Shown piece by piece: positions 8,641 to 16,941 of a stretch of DNA of 64,000 nt; position 1 is the first letter of the stretch, and each line of letters opens with the position of its first letter. The stretch covers positions 124,001 through 188,000 of the forward strand of contig JBLXFD010000004.1 in NCBI GenBank assembly GCA_048262455.1. Direction: 5' to 3'. The notes under the pieces are model-generated. The model saw only the letters and a list, made by a program, of their open reading frames with translations, did no database searches and was not told the origin of the DNA. Source of the DNA: Psychromarinibacter sp048262455. Lineage in GTDB: Bacteria > Pseudomonadota > Alphaproteobacteria > Rhodobacterales > Rhodobacteraceae. A program made the translations under genes and the position numbers.

Positions 8641-9392
8641 TACCGCTTCGCCGCGTAGTAGGAGACCTTGCGTTCCAGGTAGGCGAGAAACTCGGAGATC
8701 GTGAAGGCGAGCGCGAAGAGGACGAGGAGGACGGCCCAGAAGTGGCTCATCAGGAAGTTGGCGGAGTAAAGCTCGAAGAGCGCCCCGAAGCCGACGATGC
8801 TGATGAGCAGCTGGCCGATGATCACGCCCTTCACCGCCCGGATGACGCCGATCCGTACCCCGCCGAGGATCTCGGGCAAGGCGGCCCAGAAGTAGATCTT
8901 GCTGAAGGCGTTCCACGGCGAGGCCCCGAAGCTGTGCGCCATCTCCACGAGCGAGCGGTTGATCTGCTTCACCCCGGCCCGGGCGTTCAGGATGATGATC
9001 CAGATCGCGAAGAGCGTGGTGGTGATGATGATGGATTTCATGCCGAAGCCGAAGAGCACCATCAACACCGGCACCAGCGCGGTCAGCGGCGCGCTGAGGA
9101 AGACGTTTACCCACGGCAGCAGCAGCTCGTCCACCAACCGGTTCTTGCCCATCAGGATGCCCACCGGGATGCCGATGGCGATGGCGAAGAAGACGCCGGC
9201 GAAGAAGGCATAGGCGGTCTCGGCCATCGCCTTCTGGAAGGCGGCGGTCTGCACCACCTCGAACAGGGTTGCGAAGACCTCCGACAGTGGCGGCACGAAG
9301 AAGGTAAGGTCAAGCTGACCGGCGATTTCCCACAGAAGGCCCCAGATGAGCAGCGAGGACATTCCGGGCAGGCGGTATCCGAACAGTGACAT
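8640..9392 (-). CDS. ABC transporter permease, SsuC/TauC type (operon 2, permease B)
   Basis: Inner-membrane permease, 250 residues, about six hydrophobic segments. EAA-like loop EMAHSFGASPWNAFSKIYF near residue 150. Last gene of the leftward operon GntR - binding protein - permease - ATPase - permease. This operon carries two different SsuC-like permeases flanking one ATPase, so the importer may be a heterodimer. Starts three bases after the ATPase stop. Confidence 0.88.
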   Translation of the reverse strand: MSLFGYRLPGMSSLLIWGLLWEIAGQLDLTFFVPPLSEVFATLFEVVQTAAFQKAMAETAYAFFAGVFFAIAIGIPVGILMGKNRLVDELLLPWVNVFLSAPLTALVPVLMVLFGFGMKSIIITTTLFAIWIIILNARAGVKQINRSLVEMAHSFGASPWNAFSKIYFWAALPEILGGVRIGVIRAVKGVIIGQLLISIVGFGALFELYSANFLMSHFWAVLLVLFALAFTISEFLAYLERKVSYYAAKR

Positions 9393-9395
9393 CGG

Positions 9396-10199
9396 TTACT
9401 CCACGTAGGTCCGAAGCGAGGCCCAGATCTCGTCGACGATGTCGAGATACTCGGGATCCCGCCGGATGTTGGCGATGCCGCTGTCGCGGTTGATCGCGGG
9501 GCGGATTATCTCGTGCACCCGGCTGGGGCGTGGCAGCAGGATGGCGATCTGGTCGGAGACGTAGACGGCTTCCTCGATCGAGTGGGTCACGAAGATGAAC
9601 GTCTTGCTCTCGTTCTGCACCAGGGCCAGCAGGTCCTCCTGGAACTTGCGGCGGGTCTGCTCGTCAACGGCAGAGAACGGCTCGTCCATGAGCAGGACCT
9701 GGGCATCCACTGAAAGGGCACGGGCCAGGCCGACGCGCTGGCGCATGCCGCCGGAGAGCTCGTGCGGGTAAGCGTGCTCGAACCCCGCCAGACCGACTTG
9801 CTTGATGTAATGCGCGGCTTTCGCCTCGCGCTCCGACCGCGCCACGCCGCGCATCTCCAGCCCGAAAGCGACGTTGCGCAGCACGCTGGCCCAGGGCAGC
9901 AGCGCGAAATCCTGGAAGACGAAGGCGCGGTCCGGGCCCGGTCCGGTGACCGTCTTGCCGTTCACCAAGACTTCCCCCGAGGAGGGATCCAGCAGACCCG
10001 CGATGATCTTCAGAAGCGTGGTCTTGCCGCAGCCCGAGGGCCCCAGCAGGGACGTCAGCTGGCCGCGCGGGAACTCCAGCGACAGGTCACGAAGCGCTTC
10101 GACCGCGCCGTAGAACTTCGTGATGTTGCGGGTGGAAACCGCGCTCTCGGGTATTTCCTGTAGCGGCGCGACCGGCTGCTTAATCTGAGACATAACCAC
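9396..10199 (-). CDS. ABC transporter ATP-binding protein, SsuB/TauB type (operon 2)
   Basis: ATPase of the second NitT/TauT-type importer, 267 residues. Walker A GPSGCGKTT, signature LSGGMRQRVGLARAL, Walker B VLLMDEPFSAVD, switch His in FVTHSIEEA. I favour the GTG at 10199 because AAAGGA sits seven bases upstream; an in-frame ATG at 10193 is the alternative. Either start lies inside the 3' end of the upstream permease gene, implying coupling. Confidence 0.9.
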   Translation of the reverse strand: MVMSQIKQPVAPLQEIPESAVSTRNITKFYGAVEALRDLSLEFPRGQLTSLLGPSGCGKTTLLKIIAGLLDPSSGEVLVNGKTVTGPGPDRAFVFQDFALLPWASVLRNVAFGLEMRGVARSEREAKAAHYIKQVGLAGFEHAYPHELSGGMRQRVGLARALSVDAQVLLMDEPFSAVDEQTRRKFQEDLLALVQNESKTFIFVTHSIEEAVYVSDQIAILLPRPSRVHEIIRPAINRDSGIANIRRDPEYLDIVDEIWASLRTYVE

Positions 10200-11013
10200 G
10201 TTGGTTTCCTTTGAAGAGAACGGATTCCAGCCATTCCAGGAGGTTCAGGAACAGGACCGCGAGCAGGATGATCGAGAAGATCGCCGCGTACATGCTGGGG
10301 TAGTCGGCAATGGAGCGGCTGAAGGTGATGATGTCGCCCACACCTGTCGGGGTGATCTTCAGCTCTGCCAGGATGGCGCCGATGAAACCGGCCGAAACGC
10401 CCAGGCGCAGGCCGGCAAAGATTACCGGCGAGGCAGCGGGAAGCACGATCTTCATCAGGATCGCACGGTCCGAGGCGAGATAGGCCTTGCCCATCTCCTT
10501 GAGGTTCTCCGGCGTGTTGCGCACCGCGCCGGCGGTGTTCAGCACGATCACCGGCATCGCCATGATGCAGACCACCAGCACCTTGGAGGTCAGTCCGATG
10601 CCATAGGCAAGCACCAGCAGCGGGATCAGCGCGGCGAGCGGCGCCGCCTGCATCACGATGAAGATCGGCGAGAACAGCCAGTCGAAGAAGTTGTTAAGGC
10701 CAACCCACAGGCCGATGCCGATACCGAGGATTGCGGATACCGCCACGCCGACGACCAGAGGCTGCAAGGTTTCGCCATAGGCCGACCAGAGGGTGCCATC
10801 GAGAGCCATGCCAAAAAGCGCGGCCATGGATTCCTGGAAGGTCGGGAAGGCGTAGCTCACCGGGATCCGCCCGGCGATTTCCCAGGCGCCGAAGAGCAGC
10901 AGCGCCGAGGCGACCTTCAGAACCAGCGCGCGAGAGGGCCGCATGGGCCGCTTCTGCACCTGGGGGGCGCCTGGCGGCGCCCCCGCGATCGGTGTGGTCG
11001 CAACCTGTCTCAT
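10180..11013 (-). CDS. ABC transporter permease, SsuC/TauC type (operon 2, permease A)
   Basis: Inner-membrane permease, about 277 residues from the ATG at 11013, chosen because it overlaps the binding-protein stop (ATGA); the longer frame would run into that gene. A basic proline-rich tail precedes about six membrane segments. EAA-like loop EMGKAYLASDRAILMKIVLP near residue 170. Paired with the permease at 8640 around a single ATPase. Confidence 0.9.
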   Translation of the reverse strand: MRQVATTPIAGAPPGAPQVQKRPMRPSRALVLKVASALLLFGAWEIAGRIPVSYAFPTFQESMAALFGMALDGTLWSAYGETLQPLVVGVAVSAILGIGIGLWVGLNNFFDWLFSPIFIVMQAAPLAALIPLLVLAYGIGLTSKVLVVCIMAMPVIVLNTAGAVRNTPENLKEMGKAYLASDRAILMKIVLPAASPVIFAGLRLGVSAGFIGAILAELKITPTGVGDIITFSRSIADYPSMYAAIFSIILLAVLFLNLLEWLESVLFKGNQRGYVSD

Positions 11014-11972
11014 CGCGACCCGGCGTCGAGCGGTGCGAGGTACCAGAAGTCCTCGATGTTCAGCTCGGAAGGATCGCCTTCCAGCTGCCCGGCCGCCGAG
11101 TACCACTCCATGTCCGCCTGGGCCGCCTTCCGGCCGCCGCCATTCGGATCATAGAGGCCAGCCTCGACCGCGTCGGCATAGAAGCCATCCAGCTCCTTCA
11201 GGATCTCTTCCGGCAGCTGGCCGATCGGCCCGTCGGGATTGGTCTCGCGCCGGACGATCGTCGGGTCCTCGTGCATGTCCCGATAGACGCTCAGCAAGGC
11301 GTCGACCAGGATCTGCACGTCTTCCTCGTTCTCCTTGATCCAGTCGAGGTTGGCGAACAGCGCCTCGTCGCTGGCATCCACGTCGAACATCTCCAGCACG
11401 TTGAAGTCCGCGCCGGCCTCGCTGCGCATCAGCTTGTTCTTGTTGGACAGGTCGATGATCGTCGCGTCGGCGCGTCCGCCCAGCAGGGCCGCCACCCGGT
11501 TCGAGGATCCGGGAACGTAAGAGCGCTCGCCGAACTTGATGCTCAAGCGTTCCTCGATCACGTTGGCGATGGAGTCGGTGCCGCCGCCCCGCGAATGCAG
11601 CAGGATCGGTTCGCCGTCGAGGTCTTTCAGCTCGTCGTACTTCTTGGTCGTGACCGGGAAGAACTTCAGCTTGGAAAGCTGGAAGATGATCCGGATCGGG
11701 GCCTTCGACCGCTGCATGGCGGAATAAGGCGTGCCAAAGCCGATATCCATCTGGCCTGAAAGAACGGCCTGGATCGCGAGTTCCTCGTCGGAAAACGCTG
11801 TCCATTCGTAGTCGAGCCCGTTGGCCTTGGCGCGGTCCAGCGCAACGAAGAAGGCCGCAAGCTCATCCGAGGGCGTCTCGGCCAGCGCGATGCGGATCGT
11901 CTCCGCATGCGCCGCGGCGCCGATTGCCATTGCCGCGACAGCTCCCGCGGCCGCTTTTAGGAAATGTCTCAT
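11010..11972 (-). CDS. ABC transporter substrate-binding protein, NitT/TauT type (operon 2)
   Basis: Periplasmic binding protein, 320 residues, with a clear signal peptide ending AAAHA near residue 23. The mature part begins ETIRIALAETPSDELAAFF, then an ELAIQAVLSGQMDIGFG segment typical of nitrate/sulfonate/taurine binding proteins. Shine-Dalgarno GGGAGG precedes the ATG by about six bases. It lies 57 bases downstream of the GntR gene on the same strand, so regulator and importer are probably co-transcribed. Ligand unknown. Confidence 0.85.
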   Translation of the reverse strand: MRHFLKAAAGAVAAMAIGAAAHAETIRIALAETPSDELAAFFVALDRAKANGLDYEWTAFSDEELAIQAVLSGQMDIGFGTPYSAMQRSKAPIRIIFQLSKLKFFPVTTKKYDELKDLDGEPILLHSRGGGTDSIANVIEERLSIKFGERSYVPGSSNRVAALLGGRADATIIDLSNKNKLMRSEAGADFNVLEMFDVDASDEALFANLDWIKENEEDVQILVDALLSVYRDMHEDPTIVRRETNPDGPIGQLPEEILKELDGFYADAVEAGLYDPNGGGRKAAQADMEWYSAAGQLEGDPSELNIEDFWYLAPLDAGSR

Positions 11973-12029
11973 CGTTGTCCTCCCTGAATGTCGGGGCCTC
12001 CCCGCCCCGGTTGCGATCTCGTCACATCC

Positions 12030-12716
12030 TCATGCGTCCCCGAACAGGCGAGCGGAGACAGACTGCAGGTGGCCGCGCATGGCCTCATGTGCGGTTCGGT
12101 AATCGCGTGCCTCGATCGCTTCGATCAGCGCATCGTGCTCGGCGAAGCTGGAATGCTCCCGGGGAGGCCGCTTGCTCTCGCGCACCACGTTGTTCCATGC
12201 CACCGCGCGGCGAACCTGGTTGAGATGATCGAACAGCGACAACAGAAGGACATTGCGGGTTGCCTCGGCGACGGCGCGGTGCAGCGCATCGTCCTGCGCC
12301 TCGTATTCGTCCCAGGTCGTCGCCTCCACGCACTTGTCACGCGCCAGCTTCAGCCGGGTCACCGCCCCGTCCGAGGCGTTGATGGCCGCTTCGCGCGCGA
12401 TCGCGGGCTCCAGCGAAAGCCGCGCGCGCATCAGCTGGACGGGCGTCACCTGCTGGCTGAGATCTGCCAGGCTGCCGGCCCCCTCGCGCCCATGGGCCGC
12501 GACGAAGGTGCCCTTGCCGACATGCCGCCAGATCGCCCCCTCGCGCTCCAGCGCATCCAGGGCGCGGCGCAGCGTGGTACGGGTGATCCCGAGGCTGCCG
12601 ACGAGTTGCCGTTCGGGCGGCAGCCTGTCGCCGGGACTGTAGTTGCCGGCAGCGATGAACGACCTGAGCGCGGCAATCGCGTCCGTCGGGTCGAGTCGCT
12701 GCGGCATCAAATTCAT
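12030..12716 (-). CDS. GntR-family transcriptional regulator (FadR/FCD subfamily)
   Basis: Probable ligand-responsive repressor of the importer it precedes and perhaps of the divergent hydrolase gene. About 228 residues: winged helix at residues 10-75 (GDRLPPERQLVGSLGITRTT and LRRALDALEREG) and an all-helical FCD effector domain in which conserved His and Asp/Glu positions (for example DDALHRAVAEAT and FAEHDALIEAIEA) suggest metal or carboxylate binding. ATG 12716 has GGA eight bases upstream; ATG 12707 is an alternative. 167 bases separate it from the divergent gene start. Confidence 0.87.
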   Translation of the reverse strand: MNLMPQRLDPTDAIAALRSFIAAGNYSPGDRLPPERQLVGSLGITRTTLRRALDALEREGAIWRHVGKGTFVAAHGREGAGSLADLSQQVTPVQLMRARLSLEPAIAREAAINASDGAVTRLKLARDKCVEATTWDEYEAQDDALHRAVAEATRNVLLLSLFDHLNQVRRAVAWNNVVRESKRPPREHSSFAEHDALIEAIEARDYRTAHEAMRGHLQSVSARLFGDA

Positions 12717-12883
12717 CAGATCATTCCGTATAATTGAGCGACCAATCCACGCCTTGCCCCGCAGACAAGCAGGGCTTCGGTGAAAAATCAAGCTTCATGA
12801 GCGTATGGCGCGCATTGGTTGCGATTGATTTCCAAGGAGGGACGCGCTATGCCCGACAAAAATCAGCGCGCCGTGGAGGGCCC

Positions 12884-13570
12884 ATGACCGAATACGCCAT
12901 CGAAGTTCCACCTGTCGTCGGGCTTCCCATCGCCGGATCTGACGCGAAGTTCCCGGTCCGCCGGGTCTATTGCATCGGCCGCAACTACGCCGCCCACGCC
13001 ATCGAGATGGGCCACGATCCGGACCGCGAGGCGCCGTTCTTCTTCCAGAAGAACCCCAACAACCTCGACCCCTCCGGCACCTTCCCATACCCGCCGCACA
13101 GCTCCGACGTGCATCACGAGGCCGAGGTCGCGGTGATGCTGAAATCGGGTGGATCGGATATCGCGCTCGCGGATGCCGAGAGCCACATCTTCGGCTATGC
13201 CCTGGCTCTCGACATGACCCGCCGCGACCTGCAGGGAGAGCAGAAGAAGCTGGGCCGCCCCTGGGAGATCGGCAAGGCCTTCGAGCGCTCCGCCCCCGTC
13301 GGGCCGATCCACAGGGTCGAGGACACCGGCCCGCTCAACGAGGGCAGCGTAACGCTGAAGATCAACGGCGAGATGCGGCAGGAGGGCGACCTGAACCAGA
13401 TGATCTGGAAGGTACCCGAGATGATCTCCTATCTGTCGGAATACTTCGAGCTCGCGGCCGGCGACGTCATCCTCTCCGGCACCCCGTCCGGGGTCGGCCC
13501 CGTGACCAGGGGCGACACGATAGAGATGGCTGTCGATGGCTTGGGCAGCATGACCGTCACCGTCGCCTGA
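12884..13570 (+). CDS. Fumarylacetoacetate hydrolase-family protein (fumarylpyruvate hydrolase-like)
   Basis: Metal-dependent hydrolase or decarboxylase of acylpyruvate-type ring-cleavage products. 228 residues, the size of the short NagK/YcgM clade rather than full fumarylacetoacetase. Mg/Mn ligands E79 and E81 (HHEAEVAV) and D110 (ALALDMTRRD) are present, as is the KAFERSAPVG strand and the SGTPSGVGP end. ATG 12884 has GGAGGG upstream; an upstream frame extension lacks a ribosome site. It stands alone, divergent from the GntR gene, and ends 18 bases before a hairpin and IS fragment. Fumarylpyruvate (gentisate pathway) is a plausible but unproven substrate. Confidence 0.85.
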   Translation: MTEYAIEVPPVVGLPIAGSDAKFPVRRVYCIGRNYAAHAIEMGHDPDREAPFFFQKNPNNLDPSGTFPYPPHSSDVHHEAEVAVMLKSGGSDIALADAESHIFGYALALDMTRRDLQGEQKKLGRPWEIGKAFERSAPVGPIHRVEDTGPLNEGSVTLKINGEMRQEGDLNQMIWKVPEMISYLSEYFELAAGDVILSGTPSGVGPVTRGDTIEMAVDGLGSMTVTVA

Positions 13571-13587
13571 CGGCGCTCAAAGGGGTC

Positions 13588-13616
13588 TCGAGAGGCCTTG
13601 TGCGGGGGCCTCTCGA
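13588..13616. terminator. Strong hairpin after the FAA hydrolase gene
   Basis: Perfect 10-base arms TCGAGAGGCC (13588-13597) and GGCCTCTCGA (13607-13616) with a nine-base loop, beginning 18 bases after the stop of the FAA-hydrolase gene and ending ten bases before the IS fragment. No T-run follows, so termination strength is uncertain. Confidence 0.45.
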
Positions 13617-13625
13617 AATCGGAAA

Positions 13626-13828
13626 CGCTTTCGGATCTCGGCTGCAAACATCGGGCCGAACCGGTGCCACCAGAAGCGGACCGCCTCGTGGCTGACGTCG
13701 ATCCCGCGCTCGTGCAGCAGGTCCTCCACGTTCCGCAGTGAAAGCGGGAAGCGGACATACATCATCAACGCCAGGCGGATGATCTCGGGGCTCGTCTTGA
13801 AGTAGCGGAACGGGCTGTGGTTGGGCAT
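13626..13828 (-). pseudogene. IS6-family transposase, N-terminal fragment
   Basis: About 68 residues match the start of the intact transposase at 34343 (SPFRYFKTSPEIIRLA, the LSLRNVEDLLHERGIDVSHE helix-turn-helix region and WWHRFGPMFAAEIRKR). After that the frame continues into unrelated sequence, so the DDE catalytic core is absent. Not functional as a transposase; at most a DNA-binding fragment. Confidence 0.85.
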
Positions 13829-13885
13829 GAGCCGAGGCTACCGAGCCCCCTGCCCCGCCTCAAGGCCGGTTCCTTTGACAGGTCC
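13626..13885 (-). mobile_element. IS6-like element fragment (copy C)
   Basis: This stretch matches the transposase 5' end and terminal region of the intact copy at 33580-34394, ending at the same terminus (TTTGACAGGTCC here, TCTGACAGGACC there). Similarity starts abruptly near 13626, inside the transposase gene, so about two thirds of the element is gone. Same orientation as every other copy in the window. It forms the left border of the first UbiD/Mo-hydroxylase module. Confidence 0.85.
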
Positions 13886-13955
13886 GGCGCGGCGGCGACC
13901 GGTTGTGCGAGCAGGCAGGGCGGCGCCGACCCGGAGGCCGGGGGATAGGCGCGCC

Positions 13956-14543
13956 CTACCCCTCGTCCTCGGTCCAGCGCCGCACGTGGGGCAGGTGCAG
14001 GTCGAACAGGTCCAACGCCCGGCCCACCGACTGGTCCACCATGTCCATCAGCGTCATCGGCTTGCTGTAGAAGGCCGGCACCGGCGGCATCACGATGGCG
14101 CCGTTGCGCGTCGCCTGGTCCATCAGCGCGATATGCCCGGCGTGCAGCGGCGTCTCGCGGAACATCAGCACCAGCCGCCGGCGCTCTTTCAGGCAGACGT
14201 CGGCGGCGCGGGGGATCAGCTCTCCGGCATTGCAGGTGGCGATGTTGGACAGGGTCCGCACGGTGCAGGGCGCCACCAGCATTCCCGCCGTGCGGAACGA
14301 GCCCGAGGACAGCGAGGCGCCGATGTCACGGTGGTTGTACACCACGTCCGCCAGCCCGCGCATCTCGCCGGGGGCCATGTCCACCTCGTCCTGCGCGGTG
14401 CGCAGCGCCGAGGGCGAGATGATCGCGTGGGTCTCGACCTCCGGCACCTCGCGCAGCAGCTGCAGCGCGCGGATCCCGTAAATCACCCCGGAGGCGCCGG
14501 TGATGGCGACGATCAGGCGGGTTCGCGGTGGCTTGTCGGTCAT
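13956..14543 (-). CDS. ubiX: UbiX-family flavin prenyltransferase
   Basis: Makes prenylated FMN, the cofactor of UbiD-type decarboxylases, from FMN and dimethylallyl (pyro)phosphate. About 195 residues, normal for UbiX. Visible: N-terminal LIVAITGASGVIYG flavin-binding segment, the SGSFRTAGMLVAPCTVRTLS loop, and the RETPLHAGHI and PPVPAFYSKP segments typical of the family. The ATG at 14543 overlaps the hydroxylase stop (ATGA). It is the only UbiX seen in the window, while two UbiD genes (22927, 43191) need its product, so it probably serves both. Confidence 0.92.
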   Translation of the reverse strand: MTDKPPRTRLIVAITGASGVIYGIRALQLLREVPEVETHAIISPSALRTAQDEVDMAPGEMRGLADVVYNHRDIGASLSSGSFRTAGMLVAPCTVRTLSNIATCNAGELIPRAADVCLKERRRLVLMFRETPLHAGHIALMDQATRNGAIVMPPVPAFYSKPMTLMDMVDQSVGRALDLFDLHLPHVRRWTEDEG

Positions 14544-16828
14544 GTGTCCTCGCTTCGCAGCGCCTGCCATACCCTGACCGGTGTGGCCGGCATGTCCATA
14601 TGCGAAATGCCCCGCACCGACAGCGCGTCGCAGACCGCGCTGATGCAGGAGGCCAGCGCGCCGACGGTGCCGGCCTCGCCCGCGCCCTTGGCACCAAGGG
14701 GATTGTTGGCGGTGGGCACGGGGTGGCTGAGTACCTCGATGCCGGGAAGATCCACCGACCGGGGCAGCGCGTAGTCCATGAAACTGGCGGACAGCAGCTG
14801 ACCGCCCTCGTCGAAGGCGATATCCTCCAGCAGCGCCTGCCCCATGCCCTGCGCCACGCCGCCGGCGATCTGGCCCTTGACCAGCAGCGGGTTGATCACC
14901 GTTCCCACGTCGTCGGCCACGGTATAGCGCGCCAGCCGGACATGCCCGGTCTCGGGGTCCACCTCGACCTCGCAGACGTGGCAGCCGTTAGGGAAGGTCG
15001 CGCCAACGGCACCGGCGTTCACCTCTGCCTCGACGCTGCCGCCGGCCTGCGCCGCCACCTCGGCGAAGCTGGCAGAGCCACCGTCCGGCGCGTGAAACCG
15101 CGTGTCGGCAAAGCTCAGCCCCTCCGGCGCGCAGCCCAGCATCCCGGCCGCCGCCGGGCGCAGCGCCTCGATGACCTCGGACATCGCCTGCCACAGCGCG
15201 GTGCCCGCCGCCGTCAGGCTGCGCGAGCCGAAGGTGCCGGTCCCGGTCGGCACCTCGGCGGTGTCGCCGGTGACAAGCTCCAGCGCCTCGGGGGCCAGAC
15301 CCAGCCGGTCGTGCACCAGCTGGCGGAACGCCGTCTCGTGCCCCTGCCCCGCGCTGCAGCTGCCCAGCACGATCCGCCCGTTGCCCTGCGCCGCCACCCG
15401 CAGCGCGGCGTACTCGGGGTGCGGCTTGCGCGTCGGCCCGCCGGCGATCTCGATGGGGTTGGCGATGCCGATCCCCCGCAGAAGGCCCCGCGCCGCGCTC
15501 TCCGCCCGCCGCGCCTCGAAACCGTCCCAGTCCGAGGCCGCGAGCGCCGCGTCCAGCACCCCCTCGAAATCGCCGCTGTCATAGACCCAGCCAAGACCGG
15601 TGTCATGGGGCAGCGCCTCTGGCGCGATCAGGTTGCGGCGCCGCAGGTCCACACGGTCCCGCCCGGTCTCGGAGGCCGCGAGGTCGAGCATCCGCTCGAT
15701 GATATAGGTGGCCTCGGGCCGGCCAGCGCCGCGATAGGGCGCGACCTGCTGGCAATTGGTGAAGACGCCGTCCACCGTGACGTGGATCGCGGGAGTGCGG
15801 TAGACCCCGGCCAGCCCAGCGACATTGGCTGCCGGGGGATGCGTGCTGGCGGGGCCGAGGCAGGCGCCCAGCCCGGCGGTGATATGCACCTGCAGCCCGA
15901 GGATGCGCCCGTCCACGTCCAGCGCGATGGCGGCGTCGGCGTATTGGTCGCGGGCATGGGCATCGGCCAGGAAGGACTCGGTCCGGACGGGGTTCCACAG
16001 CACCGGCCGCCCGCTGCGCCGCGCGGCCCAGAGCGCCAGGGCGTACTCCGGGTAGGCCGCGTTCTTCATCCCGAAGGAGCCGCCGGTATCGCGAGAGACC
16101 ACCCGAACCCCACCCGCCGGCGCGCCCAGCACCGGCTCCAGGTCCTTACCCAGCCGGTGCGGCGCCTGGGTGCCGGTATCAAGCCGGTAGCCCGCCGCCT
16201 CGTCGTACCGCGCGATCGCCGCGCGCGGCTCCAGCGCCGCCGCGGTGACGCGGTTGATCCGCAGCCGGGCGCGGGTCACATGGGCGGCGCCCGACAACGC
16301 CTGCTCCGCGCCCTCGCGGTCGCCTTTCTCGACTCGAAAGCAGATGTTGTCCGGCGTTCCCGGCCAGACCCGCGGCGCATCGGGCGCGGCGGCTGCGAGC
16401 GGGTCGGTCACCGCCTCGCGCTCGTCGTAGTCGACCAGCACCGCCTCGGCCCCGTCCTCTGCCTGCGCGGCGGTTTCGGCGATGACCACCGCCACCGGGT
16501 GCCCGACGTATTGAAGGACATCGGTGGCCAGCGGCGGCAGGTCCGGCACCAGCATCTCGCGCCCCCCGGGGCCGGGATGGCTGAGACGCGGGCGGAAGCG
16601 CCCGATCCCGTCCTCCGCCTGCTCGCGCGCCGTCAACACCGCCACCACACCGGGCAGCGCCCGCGCGTCCCCGGCGTCCACTTCGGTCAGTGTTCCCGCC
16701 GCCACTGGCGAACGGACCACCACCATATGCAGGCTGCCCGGCGGCACCCGGTCCAGCACGAACGCGCCCGCGCCCCTCAGGTGATGGTCATCCTCGATCC
16801 GGTGCTGCGATCCGCCGATCTTCCACAT
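14540..16828 (-). CDS. Xanthine dehydrogenase-family molybdopterin-binding large subunit (copy 1)
   Basis: Large subunit of a molybdenum hydroxylase (CoxL/XdhB fold), which would insert water oxygen into an aromatic, heteroaromatic or aldehyde substrate. About 762 residues from ATG 16828; an in-frame ATG at 16873 is possible but lies in the divergent promoter. Cofactor-binding segments include GGSFGMKNAAYPEY, the active-site loop APYRGAGRPEATY and the C-terminal KGAGEAGTVGAL carrying the catalytic Glu. The CO-dehydrogenase signature AYRCSFR is absent. No signal peptide. Followed directly by UbiX; divergent from the second large subunit, and its Fe-S and FAD partners are probably those at 20333-21633. 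Confidence 0.9.
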   Translation of the reverse strand: MWKIGGSQHRIEDDHHLRGAGAFVLDRVPPGSLHMVVVRSPVAAGTLTEVDAGDARALPGVVAVLTAREQAEDGIGRFRPRLSHPGPGGREMLVPDLPPLATDVLQYVGHPVAVVIAETAAQAEDGAEAVLVDYDEREAVTDPLAAAAPDAPRVWPGTPDNICFRVEKGDREGAEQALSGAAHVTRARLRINRVTAAALEPRAAIARYDEAAGYRLDTGTQAPHRLGKDLEPVLGAPAGGVRVVSRDTGGSFGMKNAAYPEYALALWAARRSGRPVLWNPVRTESFLADAHARDQYADAAIALDVDGRILGLQVHITAGLGACLGPASTHPPAANVAGLAGVYRTPAIHVTVDGVFTNCQQVAPYRGAGRPEATYIIERMLDLAASETGRDRVDLRRRNLIAPEALPHDTGLGWVYDSGDFEGVLDAALAASDWDGFEARRAESAARGLLRGIGIANPIEIAGGPTRKPHPEYAALRVAAQGNGRIVLGSCSAGQGHETAFRQLVHDRLGLAPEALELVTGDTAEVPTGTGTFGSRSLTAAGTALWQAMSEVIEALRPAAAGMLGCAPEGLSFADTRFHAPDGGSASFAEVAAQAGGSVEAEVNAGAVGATFPNGCHVCEVEVDPETGHVRLARYTVADDVGTVINPLLVKGQIAGGVAQGMGQALLEDIAFDEGGQLLSASFMDYALPRSVDLPGIEVLSHPVPTANNPLGAKGAGEAGTVGALASCISAVCDALSVRGISHMDMPATPVRVWQALRSEDT

Positions 16829-16941
16829 GCCATGCCGCCCTTTTCCCGTGATCGGCGCGCGCTGCGCCCTCAACGCTTCTTGTAAAGCATATTGTCATAC
16901 GTTAAGACAGACAACCATAGCTAACGGGTGTACGGCAGGTA
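16829..16941. promoter_or_regulatory. Divergent promoter region between two Mo-hydroxylase operons
   Basis: 113 bases, distinctly A+T-richer than the flanking genes at 16875-16925. It contains TTGTC (16892-16896) and GACAA (16909-16913), an inverted pair spanning about 22 bases with an imperfect GTCATA/TAAGAC core, which could bind the GntR-type regulator encoded at 22134. Promoter and operator function are inferred from position. Confidence 0.45.
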
